Of a DNA stretch of 64,000 bases, positions 37,335-46,142 are shown piece by piece. Every line of letters begins with the position of its first letter. The stretch's first letter is position 1. Source of the DNA: Nitrospira sp. (GTDB lineage: Bacteria; Nitrospirota; Nitrospiria; Nitrospirales; Nitrospiraceae); the NCBI GenBank assembly GCA_020853775.1, contig JADYYH010000003.1:1-64000 (forward strand), written 5' to 3'. The position numbers were made by a program, and so were the translations under genes. The notes under the pieces are model-generated. The model did no database searches and was not told where the DNA came from. It saw only the letters and a program-made list of their open reading frames with translations.

Positions 37335-40300
37335 TTACCCAGCCTGTGAGGTCTCGCTCGGAGGCTGAACCCTTCGCCATGCTCCCGACGGCATGTAGCG
37401 GTACCAGGTGCCGTCCTCGGGATCCAACGTGGCCAGGTGGACCCATTCGTTATGATAGAAATGCTGCAGGATCTCGTGCCGTGCGATGAGTTTTTCGATC
37501 CGCGCGCGCGAGGCCTCAACCAGCGTCATCAAGCGCATCGGTTCATGGTAGGGCAGCTCATCGTTCATGACGGTTTGCCAGGCCAGCCCCAGTCGCAGAT
37601 CGCTCCAGGGCCCTGACATGATACCGAGACGGCCGACGACGTTGTGATAAATCTTGCTCCCGCTTCCATACACGTCGTTATCCACGGCAGAGAAATAATG
37701 CTCCATGTTGATCCATTGCGCCACCACTTGCGGGGCGGTGAGGAGCACTTCGAGCCAGCGATCCGTCGGGTCTTCGCGATAATCGTAGGATTGCAGAAAA
37801 ATGCGCCCGGAGAGATTCAGCCCCTTCGTCAGTTCACGCCGACCGATGATGAAGGCGGTGTTGCCGGAGAGGCCCCATTCGGGCCGTACCTGACTCCAGT
37901 CCGCGCTCCGTGCGGCCACATGGCCTGAGGCTTTGTCGAAGGGCAGGACGGCGCCGACGTCGGGAAATCTGGTACAGCGTTCCTGGCTGGTGAGCTGGGA
38001 CGCTTCCCGCAAGTCGTCGTAGAGGCGCGCCACATCCTTGCGGTGAGTCGGGGGCGCGTCTTCAAGATCGAACAGGTGCACCTCGTCGGTCGTGGTATCG
38101 ACCTGGCCCGCGAGGAAATGCGTATCCGGCGGAATGACGATCCCGCGTTTCGCCAGCCGTTCGCGCACCGGGGGACGGTTTGCCATTGCGGCCAGCACAC
38201 GCGCATTCGGCTTGCCCTCGTTCCCGCCGCAGGCGCCGCAGTCCAGCGCCGACTCGAACGGATTGTTTTCCGTCGTGCTGCCGTGGGCACAGAAGAGCAC
38301 GAGCCGGGCGAAATTTCGCACGAGGCCCATCATGCGCAACGCCGTTTCGAGGGTCAGGACCTGCTCGTCGAGCGTAAACCCGGTGCGGGTGATGCGTTCT
38401 TTCTGGCGCGAAGCCGCGCGCCGGTTGATCCGGTAATGCCGCCGCAGTTCCTCCAAAAAGGTGGTCAGTTGTTCGTCCGAGAGATCGACCGCCCGGGCGG
38501 CCTCGCTCAGGAAAGGTTCTACGGGCGCATCCTCGTCCAGGGCCCGCCGTCGCAGCGCCTCGACAAACTCGGCCTCCACTTGCGAACCATGCAGGCCGAG
38601 CCGATCGCGCAGGGCTTTCCAGATCAGCGCGCGTTGTTCGGAGACCACCATTTCCTCGGTTTCCGCCGGCGCCAGCTTGTCGACGGTTAAAATGGTGGCG
38701 ATCGGCGGCACAAACAACCGGCGAATCCAGTTGGTCAGGCGTTTGTACAGCGCGGGCAGGAAGGTCTTGCCCATCATGGGGAGGACGTAAAACCAGCCGA
38801 GCGATTCGACCATCACATACGGCGTGACGACGTTTTCTTTCAAGTCGTGCAGCAGCGTGTGACCCGCGTGGACCAGTTTGGCACGGGACTGATGTTTCGA
38901 GACGTAATGGTCCAAATAGCTGCGGGGGATTTCGCGGACTTCGTTCTTCGCGCGCATGATCACCGGAAACTGCTCCGTGTCATGCTCCTTGCCCCAGGCG
39001 CGATAGCGGATGAGGGCCGCGAAAAATCCCGCGAAGCCGTAGGTCTCATTGGCGCCGGTCGATTCCAGGTGACGACGGAACGGCTCGGATCGCACATCGA
39101 TGCAAAAGACCGATTGAGAATGGGGGCGGACCGGCGGTTGCCCGTTCGGGGCAGCCGGTTGCGGTTTGGTCGGCGCGCGCCGCAGCATGCCGAACAGATG
39201 ATCCTGATACCCTGCCTCAAACGCCTTCAGCCATATCGGGCCATGCGCCGATTCGGGAAAGGTGGCCATCCACTCCAGCAGCTGGCGAAGGGCGGCCGGC
39301 TCTGCGTCCATCAATAGAGTCGGCACGATCTCAAGCGCCTGTGCGAGTGTGAGCAGGCGTCGAGCCATCGCCCGTTGCGCGGCCCGTTCCCGGCGCGGGC
39401 CGAATTCGATCTGATAGTGATGAGTGAGTTGCTCCCATTCGTGCGAGACCGGCGCCTTGTTCTGGAGCGATCGCGTGTGCGCATGCAGGCGCGCGACTCG
39501 ATCGGCATAGGCGGCCGGCAGGCGGCCGGCGACCCATTCCTTGCGCATGAAGTATCCCGCCGACTGCTGGTCCATAAAGCGCAACACGGCGCGATAGTTT
39601 CCCTCGATGCCCAGTTCTTCTTGACAGGCTTTCTCGACGAGTTCGCGCACATACCAGAGACGCACGGCGAGAAATTTGACCAAGCCGACAGGGTACGCCT
39701 GTTGCCAGGCATAATCGTTTTCTTCGGCCCGCCATTTGATGAAGCCGGCCCATCCGGGCAGCGCGGCGAGCTGGAGGGCCAGATAGTCCTGCCGGAACTC
39801 TGCCGGAATCGCCAAGGCTTCGAGACAATCCAACACCGTGTCTTCCGGATGTTCGGGCAGCGCGGCAATTTTCCGGCGACTGTCGGCAATGCCGCAGGTG
39901 GTCCATTCATTGACGGCCACCTGCTTCCAGGCCGCATACAGCCCCTGGCGCCGTCCCGGCATCGACCAGGTGGCATGACCTTCGTCGAGAAAGGCTTCGC
40001 ACCATTTGATCAGTTCACCGTTGATCTGATCCACGATCCGGGTGCCGAACGTCCGATCGCACCAGTTCGATAAGGTCAGGTCTCTTCCCAGAGAGGCCAC
40101 GTCCTCGGTAACCGTGGCAGCCATCCGTTCCTGCACGGTCGGCACGGCAAAGGCGATGAGGCGCTCGGCCAAGACGTCCACCTGTTCCTCGGTCGGTTCG
40201 CGTTCCATCAACCGGTCGAGCGGCTCCTCTGTCGGGCGGGAGAGACCATGGGTCAGGCAGGCACGCATAACTTCCCGCTGTGAGATGCGGCAGGACCCGA

Positions 40301-40613
40301 GGTCGACCTCCTCCTCCTTCGCCACGGACGCCAGCGCATCGTCGATGTGGCGAATCAGAATGCGGCCCGTTTTGACGTATCGGCGATACAAGTCGCCGGG
40401 AAGATATCCGTTGCCGCCGAGGAACTGCTGGCCACGGCGGACGGTTTCGGTAAACGGCAGATATTCGAGGCTGTGCAGCGGATTATGGTGCACGAAGGTT
40501 CGCATGGGCCAGTACTGCGCGATGACTTCGCTGGCAAGCCGGATCATGCCCCGCAATTCCATGCGGCGTGGTTCGAGATCGGCCGGCTCGTCGGTGCGGA
40601 TCATCGGGTCCAT
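37335..40613 (-). CDS. dabA: DabA, inorganic-carbon transporter subunit (UPF0753/DUF2309)
   Basis: 1092 residues, a carbonic-anhydrase-like soluble subunit that works with a proton-conducting membrane partner to trap CO2 as bicarbonate. Family zinc ligands are all visible: C504 and D506 in VFCIDVRSEP, H777 in FCAHGS, and C792 in DCGACGG. The 15-residue spacing between the His and Cys matches characterised DabA. The start overlaps the NuoM-like gene by 13 bases, indicating coupling. Confidence 0.92.
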   Translation of the reverse strand: MDPMIRTDEPADLEPRRMELRGMIRLASEVIAQYWPMRTFVHHNPLHSLEYLPFTETVRRGQQFLGGNGYLPGDLYRRYVKTGRILIRHIDDALASVAKEEEVDLGSCRISQREVMRACLTHGLSRPTEEPLDRLMEREPTEEQVDVLAERLIAFAVPTVQERMAATVTEDVASLGRDLTLSNWCDRTFGTRIVDQINGELIKWCEAFLDEGHATWSMPGRRQGLYAAWKQVAVNEWTTCGIADSRRKIAALPEHPEDTVLDCLEALAIPAEFRQDYLALQLAALPGWAGFIKWRAEENDYAWQQAYPVGLVKFLAVRLWYVRELVEKACQEELGIEGNYRAVLRFMDQQSAGYFMRKEWVAGRLPAAYADRVARLHAHTRSLQNKAPVSHEWEQLTHHYQIEFGPRRERAAQRAMARRLLTLAQALEIVPTLLMDAEPAALRQLLEWMATFPESAHGPIWLKAFEAGYQDHLFGMLRRAPTKPQPAAPNGQPPVRPHSQSVFCIDVRSEPFRRHLESTGANETYGFAGFFAALIRYRAWGKEHDTEQFPVIMRAKNEVREIPRSYLDHYVSKHQSRAKLVHAGHTLLHDLKENVVTPYVMVESLGWFYVLPMMGKTFLPALYKRLTNWIRRLFVPPIATILTVDKLAPAETEEMVVSEQRALIWKALRDRLGLHGSQVEAEFVEALRRRALDEDAPVEPFLSEAARAVDLSDEQLTTFLEELRRHYRINRRAASRQKERITRTGFTLDEQVLTLETALRMMGLVRNFARLVLFCAHGSTTENNPFESALDCGACGGNEGKPNARVLAAMANRPPVRERLAKRGIVIPPDTHFLAGQVDTTTDEVHLFDLEDAPPTHRKDVARLYDDLREASQLTSQERCTRFPDVGAVLPFDKASGHVAARSADWSQVRPEWGLSGNTAFIIGRRELTKGLNLSGRIFLQSYDYREDPTDRWLEVLLTAPQVVAQWINMEHYFSAVDNDVYGSGSKIYHNVVGRLGIMSGPWSDLRLGLAWQTVMNDELPYHEPMRLMTLVEASRARIEKLIARHEILQHFYHNEWVHLATLDPEDGTWYRYMPSGAWRRVQPPSETSQAG

Positions 40614-41908
40614 GTCTCACCCTTCATGGCGACCGTGGCGGACGGACTGGCACCGTGCGACTCGAACACCCGGGACGGGGCCGTCCCCAAGATCAACAGC
40701 AACAGCAATACCAGCATGAGGGAGATCCATTCCGTCTGCCGCAAATCTTCATGCCGTACGTCGATGCGTGACCGTCCGAACACCACCTGCTGGATGAGAT
40801 CGGTGTAGTACCAGGAGGCGGTAAGCCACACGAGCATGATGATGGCGAACGGCCCGGACGGTGCAAAGGCGGGCGTGAGCAGCATGCCCAGGAAGCCGGA
40901 AAACACGCCGAACGGCGGCATGCCCAAAGCAGCAAGCCCCAGCAACGCCAGCAAGGTGCTGAAGCGAGGCATCGGATAGGCAAGACCGCCGAGTGCCCGA
41001 AAGTCGATATCGCCGTACCGCGCCCGGATGGCGTACCAGGCGAGGAGGAGGCCGCTGGTCGTGAGCCCCACGGCGGTGAGATAGACCAGGGCTTGGACCG
41101 GCGCGGTTCCCGTATCCGCGACGTACCACCAGAGCATGGAGAAAAAGGCCAATGCGGCATATCCCAGGCGAGGCAGCGGATGCGACTGAATCAAGGCCCG
41201 AAGCGACCCATACACGGCCCCGGCCAAGGCCAGGAGGGCGACCGTCTGGAGCACCGTACCGGAGAGTGACGGAAGCAGCAAGAACAGGGAATGGAAACCA
41301 ACCGTCGGCAGGATAAAAGCCAGCCATGCGGGAAGATTGCCCGGCAGGACGCTCAGCGCCGCGACAAATCCGCTGTGCAGGGGCAGCAGGGGCAGCAACG
41401 TGGCGCAGGTGATCAGCGAGGCGATCGTCGAGGCCGGTGCCGGAAGCGCCAAGGGCATCAAGGCAGTGATGATCCCCAGGCCGAACGAGGACATGCCTCG
41501 CCAGGTTGCCGGCGCGGAGCCCTGTTGATGTCGATAGAGCAAGGCGCAGACCAAGCCGAGGAGCAGCATGAGGAGGAACTGATGCGCGGCCGCATGGCTC
41601 GTGAGAATCCCCAGCGCCACACCGAGCAGGATCAGGGTCATGATCCAGGCTGCACTGTTATCCCGGTGCCACGGTTGCCCGAGCAGCGTGAGAAAGGCCG
41701 TGGCCGGGAGCAGGCACAACAACGCCATGGCGGCAGCCGGTTCACTTTGTGCCAGGGAGGTGCCGATGACGGCGAGCAGGCTCACGCCCGTGGTCGCCAA
41801 AGCCACCGTCTTCATTCGCTGAAGGGAGGCCTTCAGCAGCAGGCCGAGGCCTGCGCCCAAAAAGGGAATGGCCAGGAGGAGCCAGGGCGTCATCCAGCTC
41901 TCGATCAC
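40601..41908 (-). CDS. Proton-conducting membrane subunit, NuoM/NuoN-like
   Basis: 435 residues starting at GTG 41906-41908 (GGAG upstream). Twelve or so hydrophobic helices cover the protein. The segments PLLPLHSGFVAAL and RFSTLLALLGLAALGMPPFGVFSGF resemble the antiporter-type subunits of complex I. It sits between the DabB-type and DabA genes, so this uptake complex appears to have a third membrane subunit beyond the two-gene DabAB form. Confidence 0.8.
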   Translation of the reverse strand: MIESWMTPWLLLAIPFLGAGLGLLLKASLQRMKTVALATTGVSLLAVIGTSLAQSEPAAAMALLCLLPATAFLTLLGQPWHRDNSAAWIMTLILLGVALGILTSHAAAHQFLLMLLLGLVCALLYRHQQGSAPATWRGMSSFGLGIITALMPLALPAPASTIASLITCATLLPLLPLHSGFVAALSVLPGNLPAWLAFILPTVGFHSLFLLLPSLSGTVLQTVALLALAGAVYGSLRALIQSHPLPRLGYAALAFFSMLWWYVADTGTAPVQALVYLTAVGLTTSGLLLAWYAIRARYGDIDFRALGGLAYPMPRFSTLLALLGLAALGMPPFGVFSGFLGMLLTPAFAPSGPFAIIMLVWLTASWYYTDLIQQVVFGRSRIDVRHEDLRQTEWISLMLVLLLLLILGTAPSRVFESHGASPSATVAMKGETWTR

Positions 41909-41963
41909 GACCGGACTCCGGTCACGGTTGCAGCGCCGCGAGAGATGCGTAATCTGAGGGCCG

Positions 41964-43658
41964 TCACGAGAGCCGTTTCTCCAGACGATGCGCGACCTGC
42001 GTGACCACGCGGCCGATGTTGAGATAGAGCTGATCCAAGTAGAGCCGGTTCATGAACAGGACATACAGGCGCACGAGAAAGGCCTCGATCCATGCGGGAA
42101 TGGTAATCGTGCGTCCGTGGGCGTGGGCATACAGATACACCCAGCTCAGAATCGTCAACAAGGTCGTGCCCATGACCAGACTGTCGAACAACCGTCCTGG
42201 CAGCGCGGCGGCTTTGAAATAGGAGGCCACCTCTTCAGGATTCGGGTACAGAAAATGAGTGAAGCTCTCCACCGCAAACAGATAGGTGAAGACGACGATG
42301 ACCAGCGTCACCAGCATGGCAGCCGAGACCTTCCAGGACGCTACGGCGCGAATGCGCGTCAGCGAGAGGATCGCTTGCGACGAGGTGACCCAGATGAAGA
42401 ACAGAAAAATCACCGTCCCTTGTGATTCGAGCAGCGGGATCCGCAGCACGCCGTGAGTGACCAACAGAATGACCAGGGGCAGCAACAGGGTTGTGAAAAA
42501 GCCGGTCGACCAGGTCAAGTTGGAAAATTCGCTTTCCTCCGTCTCGCGGTCGGCCGGCGGGAACGAGGGTTCGTGGCGGGCCTTATGAATCACGTTGCCG
42601 CAGTTCAGGAACACCGTCCCTTTGAAGAGCCCGTGCGCGATCAAATGAAAGACGGCCAGGGAAAAGGCCCCGAGGCCGCATTCCATGATCATGTAGCCCA
42701 TCTGTCCGATGGTGGAAAATCCCAGGGTCTTCTTGATGTCGTTCTGTGTCAACATCATGGTGGCGCCGAGAATTGCCGTGAGCATGCCGATCACGAAGAC
42801 GACATGTAGGGTCGTCGAGCTCAGGCCGTACAGCGGGGCGAGCCGGTTCAAGAGGAATCCCCCTGCGTTGATGATGCCCGCATGCAGCAGCGCGTGAATC
42901 GGGGTCGGCGCATACAGCGATCGCGGCAGCCAGGTATGAATCGGAAATTGCGCCGACTTGCCCATGGCGCCGCCAAAAATGAGCAGAGTCACCGCGGTGA
43001 CACCGTTCATCTCCCAGCCGAGCTCCGGCCAGATCGACAGGGTCACCGGCGTCTCGGCAGCGCGCGTGAAGAGTGTCTGAAACTCAAACGTGCCGTAGAG
43101 CGAATAGGCCAGGACAATGCCCGCAAGGAAGGCGGCATCGCTCAGGCGTAACGTCGTAAAGGTATTGGACGCGCCGGACAACGTCGCCGCATGCCCGTGA
43201 TTGTGGGCCAGGAGAAACAGGAGCCAGGAAAGAATCTGCCAGAAGATGAAGAGCATTACCAGATTAGCGCTGGAGACCATGCAGAGCAGCACGCTGGTGG
43301 TGATGCCGAGCATGCCCAGATACCGGCGATACCCGCGATCCTGATACAGGTAGCCCATCGAATACCGGTAGATGAGCGTGGTGACCCCCGTGATCAGGAC
43401 CATCATGACGGCGCTGAGGCGGTCGATGTAGACGCCGATGGGGAAGGCAAGATTGGCGACGGCGGCCGGATCATACAACTGGAACATGATCGGCCCGTCC
43501 GACGTCACCATGACCAGAATGATGAGGGAGCCGAGGAAGGACGCCGCGATCGGGAACAGGCCTGATCGGGCGTTCTGCTCCTGGTCCGCACGATCGCCGG
43601 TCATCACGATGAAGGCCGTGAGTAACGGCAACAGTGGGACGAGGGCTAAGAACGACAT
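41964..43658 (-). CDS. dabB: DabB-type NuoL-like membrane subunit
   Basis: 564 residues from ATG 43656-43658; a longer frame to 43772 overlaps the leader hairpin and is rejected. NuoL/MrpA-type antiporter family: YIDRLSAVMMVLITGVTTLI, FIFWQILSWLLFLLAHNH, TWLPRSLYAPTPIHALLHAG with the conserved loop His residues, and KKTLGFSTIGQMGYMIME. It would conduct protons (or Na+) to drive the DabA reaction. First gene of the operon. Confidence 0.88.
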   Translation of the reverse strand: MSFLALVPLLPLLTAFIVMTGDRADQEQNARSGLFPIAASFLGSLIILVMVTSDGPIMFQLYDPAAVANLAFPIGVYIDRLSAVMMVLITGVTTLIYRYSMGYLYQDRGYRRYLGMLGITTSVLLCMVSSANLVMLFIFWQILSWLLFLLAHNHGHAATLSGASNTFTTLRLSDAAFLAGIVLAYSLYGTFEFQTLFTRAAETPVTLSIWPELGWEMNGVTAVTLLIFGGAMGKSAQFPIHTWLPRSLYAPTPIHALLHAGIINAGGFLLNRLAPLYGLSSTTLHVVFVIGMLTAILGATMMLTQNDIKKTLGFSTIGQMGYMIMECGLGAFSLAVFHLIAHGLFKGTVFLNCGNVIHKARHEPSFPPADRETEESEFSNLTWSTGFFTTLLLPLVILLVTHGVLRIPLLESQGTVIFLFFIWVTSSQAILSLTRIRAVASWKVSAAMLVTLVIVVFTYLFAVESFTHFLYPNPEEVASYFKAAALPGRLFDSLVMGTTLLTILSWVYLYAHAHGRTITIPAWIEAFLVRLYVLFMNRLYLDQLYLNIGRVVTQVAHRLEKRLS

Positions 43659-43678
43659 GCGAACCCCATACTGGCTTT

Positions 43679-43732
43679 GAAAAGAAAAAGGCCAGCCGAC
43701 GGTCCTTGACACAAGGAACCAACGACTGGCCT
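43679..43732 (-). terminator. Hairpin plus U-tract in the dabB leader (possible attenuator)
   Basis: On the minus strand AGGCCAG pairs with CTGGCCT around an inner stem (GGTTCCTTG with CAAGGACC) and a 3-base loop, directly followed by TTTTTCTTTT, ending 20 bases before the dabB start codon. No gene lies upstream on this strand to be terminated. A second hairpin (43741-43770) precedes it. The arrangement suggests transcription attenuation in the operon leader; no known riboswitch was recognised. The rest of 43733-44011 holds no supported gene. Confidence 0.65.
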
Positions 43733-44027
43733 GCACTGTCCCCGGCCTTTCCCGCAAAGGAAACACCGGCAAGACCCTACTGCCTGTCTGAGTACGTCAA
43801 TGGAGTGGGTCCGGGCCGCGCACGCATCACGGCCTCTCGTCGGCACCACGGGAAAACTGGGTAAGATGTATCTGTGAAACCCACGCAATTGCAAGAGGAA
43901 AGTCCATGCAACGGGATCGGGCGCGGGAGCGTGCCAGGTTCGATCGAGACTCGGAATTGCCGGGTTACGACCGCGGCCTCCATGGGGGTGGAGTCCTGGG
44001 GCGGCCGTGATTATAATCCGGTCGTCT

Positions 44028-44426
44028 ATGTCTGTATCACCAGGGAGCAAGACGACCGTGCCTGTGCCCAGCAAGGGAGAAAAAGAAGCCGCCGTGCGCA
44101 CGGCGATCATCAAATTCGAACAGGAATTTCTCGGCCGCGGCCCCGACGAGGTCCGCGTCTTCATTGTGCGGGACATGCTGGTCGTGCGGCTGAAGGGCGT
44201 GCTCACACCGGCGGAGCGACAACTGGCCAAAACGGCCGAAGGCGTCGACATGGTCAAGCGGCTGCGTCAAAACCTGATCGCCCAGGGCCGTGAACGACTC
44301 TGTGAGCAGGTGGCGGATCTGATCGGCGCCAAAATCACCGCGCTCTTCACCGACATCGATACGGTGGTCGGCGAGCGCATCTTCGTCTTCACTTTGGAAT
44401 CCGATCTCGAAGCCAATTTTCGGTGA
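44028..44426 (+). CDS. DUF2294 family protein
   Basis: 132 residues from ATG 44028-44030; a GTG at 44057 with AGGGAG upstream is an alternative. The core KFEQEFLGRGPDEVRVFIVRD and VRLKGVLTPAERQLAKT, then VVGERIFVFTLESDLEANF, is characteristic of DUF2294 (Na-translocating-decarboxylase-regulator-like) proteins. TATAAT at 44012-44017 lies so close to the ATG that the mRNA would be nearly leaderless. Function unknown. Confidence 0.8.
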   Translation: MSVSPGSKTTVPVPSKGEKEAAVRTAIIKFEQEFLGRGPDEVRVFIVRDMLVVRLKGVLTPAERQLAKTAEGVDMVKRLRQNLIAQGRERLCEQVADLIGAKITALFTDIDTVVGERIFVFTLESDLEANFR

Positions 44427-44455
44427 GGGAGAGGAATGGTGAGGTCAACAATCGA

Positions 44456-45931
44456 ATGACACGGCACAATCTGGAGACCCTCACGTTCGATAATAGCTAC
44501 GCGCGCCTGCCCGAGGTGTTCTACGCCAAGGTGAATCCGACGCCGTTTCGCGCCGCGCCGTTTCTGATCAGCGCGAACCAGGCGGCGATGGAATTAATCG
44601 ATCTCGATTCGCGGGAAGCGGCGCGACCGGAGTTTGCCGGCGTCTTCGGCGGCAGCCTGCTGGTGTCGGGGATGGAGCCGCTGGCGATGTTGTATTCGGG
44701 CCATCAGTTCGGTGTGTACGTCCCGCAGCTTGGGGATGGCCGGGCCATTCTGTTGGGAGAAATCGTCAACGGGCGAGGAGAGCGTTGGGACCTGCACTTG
44801 AAAGGCGCGGGGATGACCCCCTTTTCTCGCGACGGAGACGGACGCTCGGTGCTTCGCTCGGCCATTCGTGAATATCTCTGCTGCGAAGCCATGCATGGGC
44901 TCGGCATCCCGACCACGCGCGCCTTGTGTCTCGTCGGCAGCGACGACAAGGTCTATCGCGAACAGGTCGAGACCGGCGCCACCATCGTCCGCATGGCGCC
45001 CTCGCATGTGCGGTTCGGCAGCTTCGAAATTTTCTATTACCGCAAGCAACATGAACACCTGCAGCGCCTGGCTGATTACGTGATCGAGATGCATTTCCCT
45101 GATCTAGCGCAGGCCGCCGACAAATATGTCCGCTTGTTTGCCGCAGTGGTTGAGCGCACGGCGAAGCTGATCGCGCAGTGGCAGGCGGTGGGATGGTCCC
45201 ACGGTGTCTTGAACACCGACAACATGTCGATCTTGGGATTGACGCTTGATTATGGTCCCTACGGCTTCATGGACGACTACGATCCGGGCTTCATCTGCAA
45301 CCATTCCGACTACAACGGACGGTATGCGTTCAATCAACAGCCCTACATCGGCCTCTGGAACCTGAGTTGTCTCGCGCAAACCCTGTTGCCGCTCGCGCCT
45401 AAGGAAGAATTGAAAGCGGTGCTGGATGGTTACCAGGTCACCGTCGATCGGTATTATCGAGAGCACATGCGAATGAAGGTCGGTCTGCGAGAGGAGCGTG
45501 AGGAAGATGAGGCGCTGCTCCAGGACCTGAAGTCGCTCATGGTCGGCAGTCGGGTGGACTACACGATCTTCTGGCGCGAGCTCGGCACCTTTTCATCCGA
45601 CCCCGCGGCCAAGAACGAACGGTTGCGGGAGCATTTCTTGAACCCGGATCGCTTCGATGTCTGGGCGGGGCAGTATCGCGAACGACTACGGAGTGAAGAC
45701 AGTCGGGATGACGAGCGCCAAGCCGGCATGGATCGCGTCAACCCCAAGTACGTCCTCCGTAACTACCTCGCCCAAGGCGCCATCGAGAAGGCTCAGCAGA
45801 AAGACTATGCCGAAATCGACCGCCTGCTGAACCTGCTTCACGATCCGTATACCGACCACCCCGGCATGGATTCCTACGCGGCCGCCCCGCCGAATTGGGG
45901 CAAACATCTCAGCGTGAGCTGTTCGTCCTGA
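44456..45931 (+). CDS. selO: SelO/UPF0061 protein AMPylase
   Basis: 491 residues from ATG 44456-44458; a GTG at 44423 overlapping the previous stop (GTGA) is also open. SelO is a pseudokinase-fold enzyme that transfers AMP to proteins in redox homeostasis. Typical parts: LYSGHQFGVYVPQLGDGRA (nucleotide-binding), RDGDGRSVLRSAIREYLCCEAMHGLGIPTTRA split over the kinase-like core, GVLNTDNMSILGLTLDYGP, and the conserved C-terminal SVSCSS with Cys where selenoproteins have Sec. It probably shares a transcript with DUF2294. Confidence 0.93.
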   Translation: MTRHNLETLTFDNSYARLPEVFYAKVNPTPFRAAPFLISANQAAMELIDLDSREAARPEFAGVFGGSLLVSGMEPLAMLYSGHQFGVYVPQLGDGRAILLGEIVNGRGERWDLHLKGAGMTPFSRDGDGRSVLRSAIREYLCCEAMHGLGIPTTRALCLVGSDDKVYREQVETGATIVRMAPSHVRFGSFEIFYYRKQHEHLQRLADYVIEMHFPDLAQAADKYVRLFAAVVERTAKLIAQWQAVGWSHGVLNTDNMSILGLTLDYGPYGFMDDYDPGFICNHSDYNGRYAFNQQPYIGLWNLSCLAQTLLPLAPKEELKAVLDGYQVTVDRYYREHMRMKVGLREEREEDEALLQDLKSLMVGSRVDYTIFWRELGTFSSDPAAKNERLREHFLNPDRFDVWAGQYRERLRSEDSRDDERQAGMDRVNPKYVLRNYLAQGAIEKAQQKDYAEIDRLLNLLHDPYTDHPGMDSYAAAPPNWGKHLSVSCSS

Positions 45932-45973
45932 CGATTCACCCCTCCTCAGCTGTCCTCACAAATCGGTCCCACG

Positions 45974-46011
45974 GTATCCGATTGGATACGGCCCTGTATC
46001 CTCGCCGATAC
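45974..46011 (+). promoter_or_regulatory. Two dyads, likely activator sites for the next sigma-54 promoter
   Basis: GTATCC-GATT-GGATAC (45974-45989) and GTATC-CTCGCC-GATAC (45996-46011). They are about 80-120 bases upstream of the predicted start, the typical spacing for sigma-54 enhancer sites, and share the GTATC half-site. A further half-site, GGATAC, lies at about 46032-46037. Confidence 0.55.
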
Positions 46012-46065
46012 GACATGTTCACGTCCTGACGGGATACACCCCGATGTTCCGGCCATCTACGTAGT

Positions 46066-46080
46066 TGGCACAGGAAATGC
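46066..46080 (+). promoter_or_regulatory. Sigma-54-type promoter upstream of the large membrane protein
   Basis: TGGCACAGGAAATGC has GG at 46067-46068, ten bases, then GC at 46079-46080; the -24 part is a full TGGCAC and the -12 part is ATGC in place of TTGC. CTACGTA copies flank it at 46057-46063 and 46086-46092. Start of transcription would be near 46092, 51 bases before the ATG. Confidence 0.6.
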
Positions 46081-46142
46081 TGCCTCTACGTAATGTCAAC
46101 GAGGCACCCTCAGCCTTGAGCCACTGAAGCAAAGGATTGCGC

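Noticed and set aside
43659-43772. Longer N-terminus for the DabB-type protein
   Set aside because: The extension would translate the hairpin and U-tract; the family start MSFLALVPLLPLL fits ATG 43658.
43892-43930. GAGGAAAGTCC motif resembling the conserved core of bacterial RNase P RNA
   Set aside because: No other conserved RNase P elements (closing helix, ACAGAA) occur at the right distances, and the DUF2294 gene starts within 130 bases.
43930-43960. TTCGATC that could be a tRNA T-loop
   Set aside because: The flanking bases do not form the five-pair T-stem and no acceptor or anticodon stem can be drawn.
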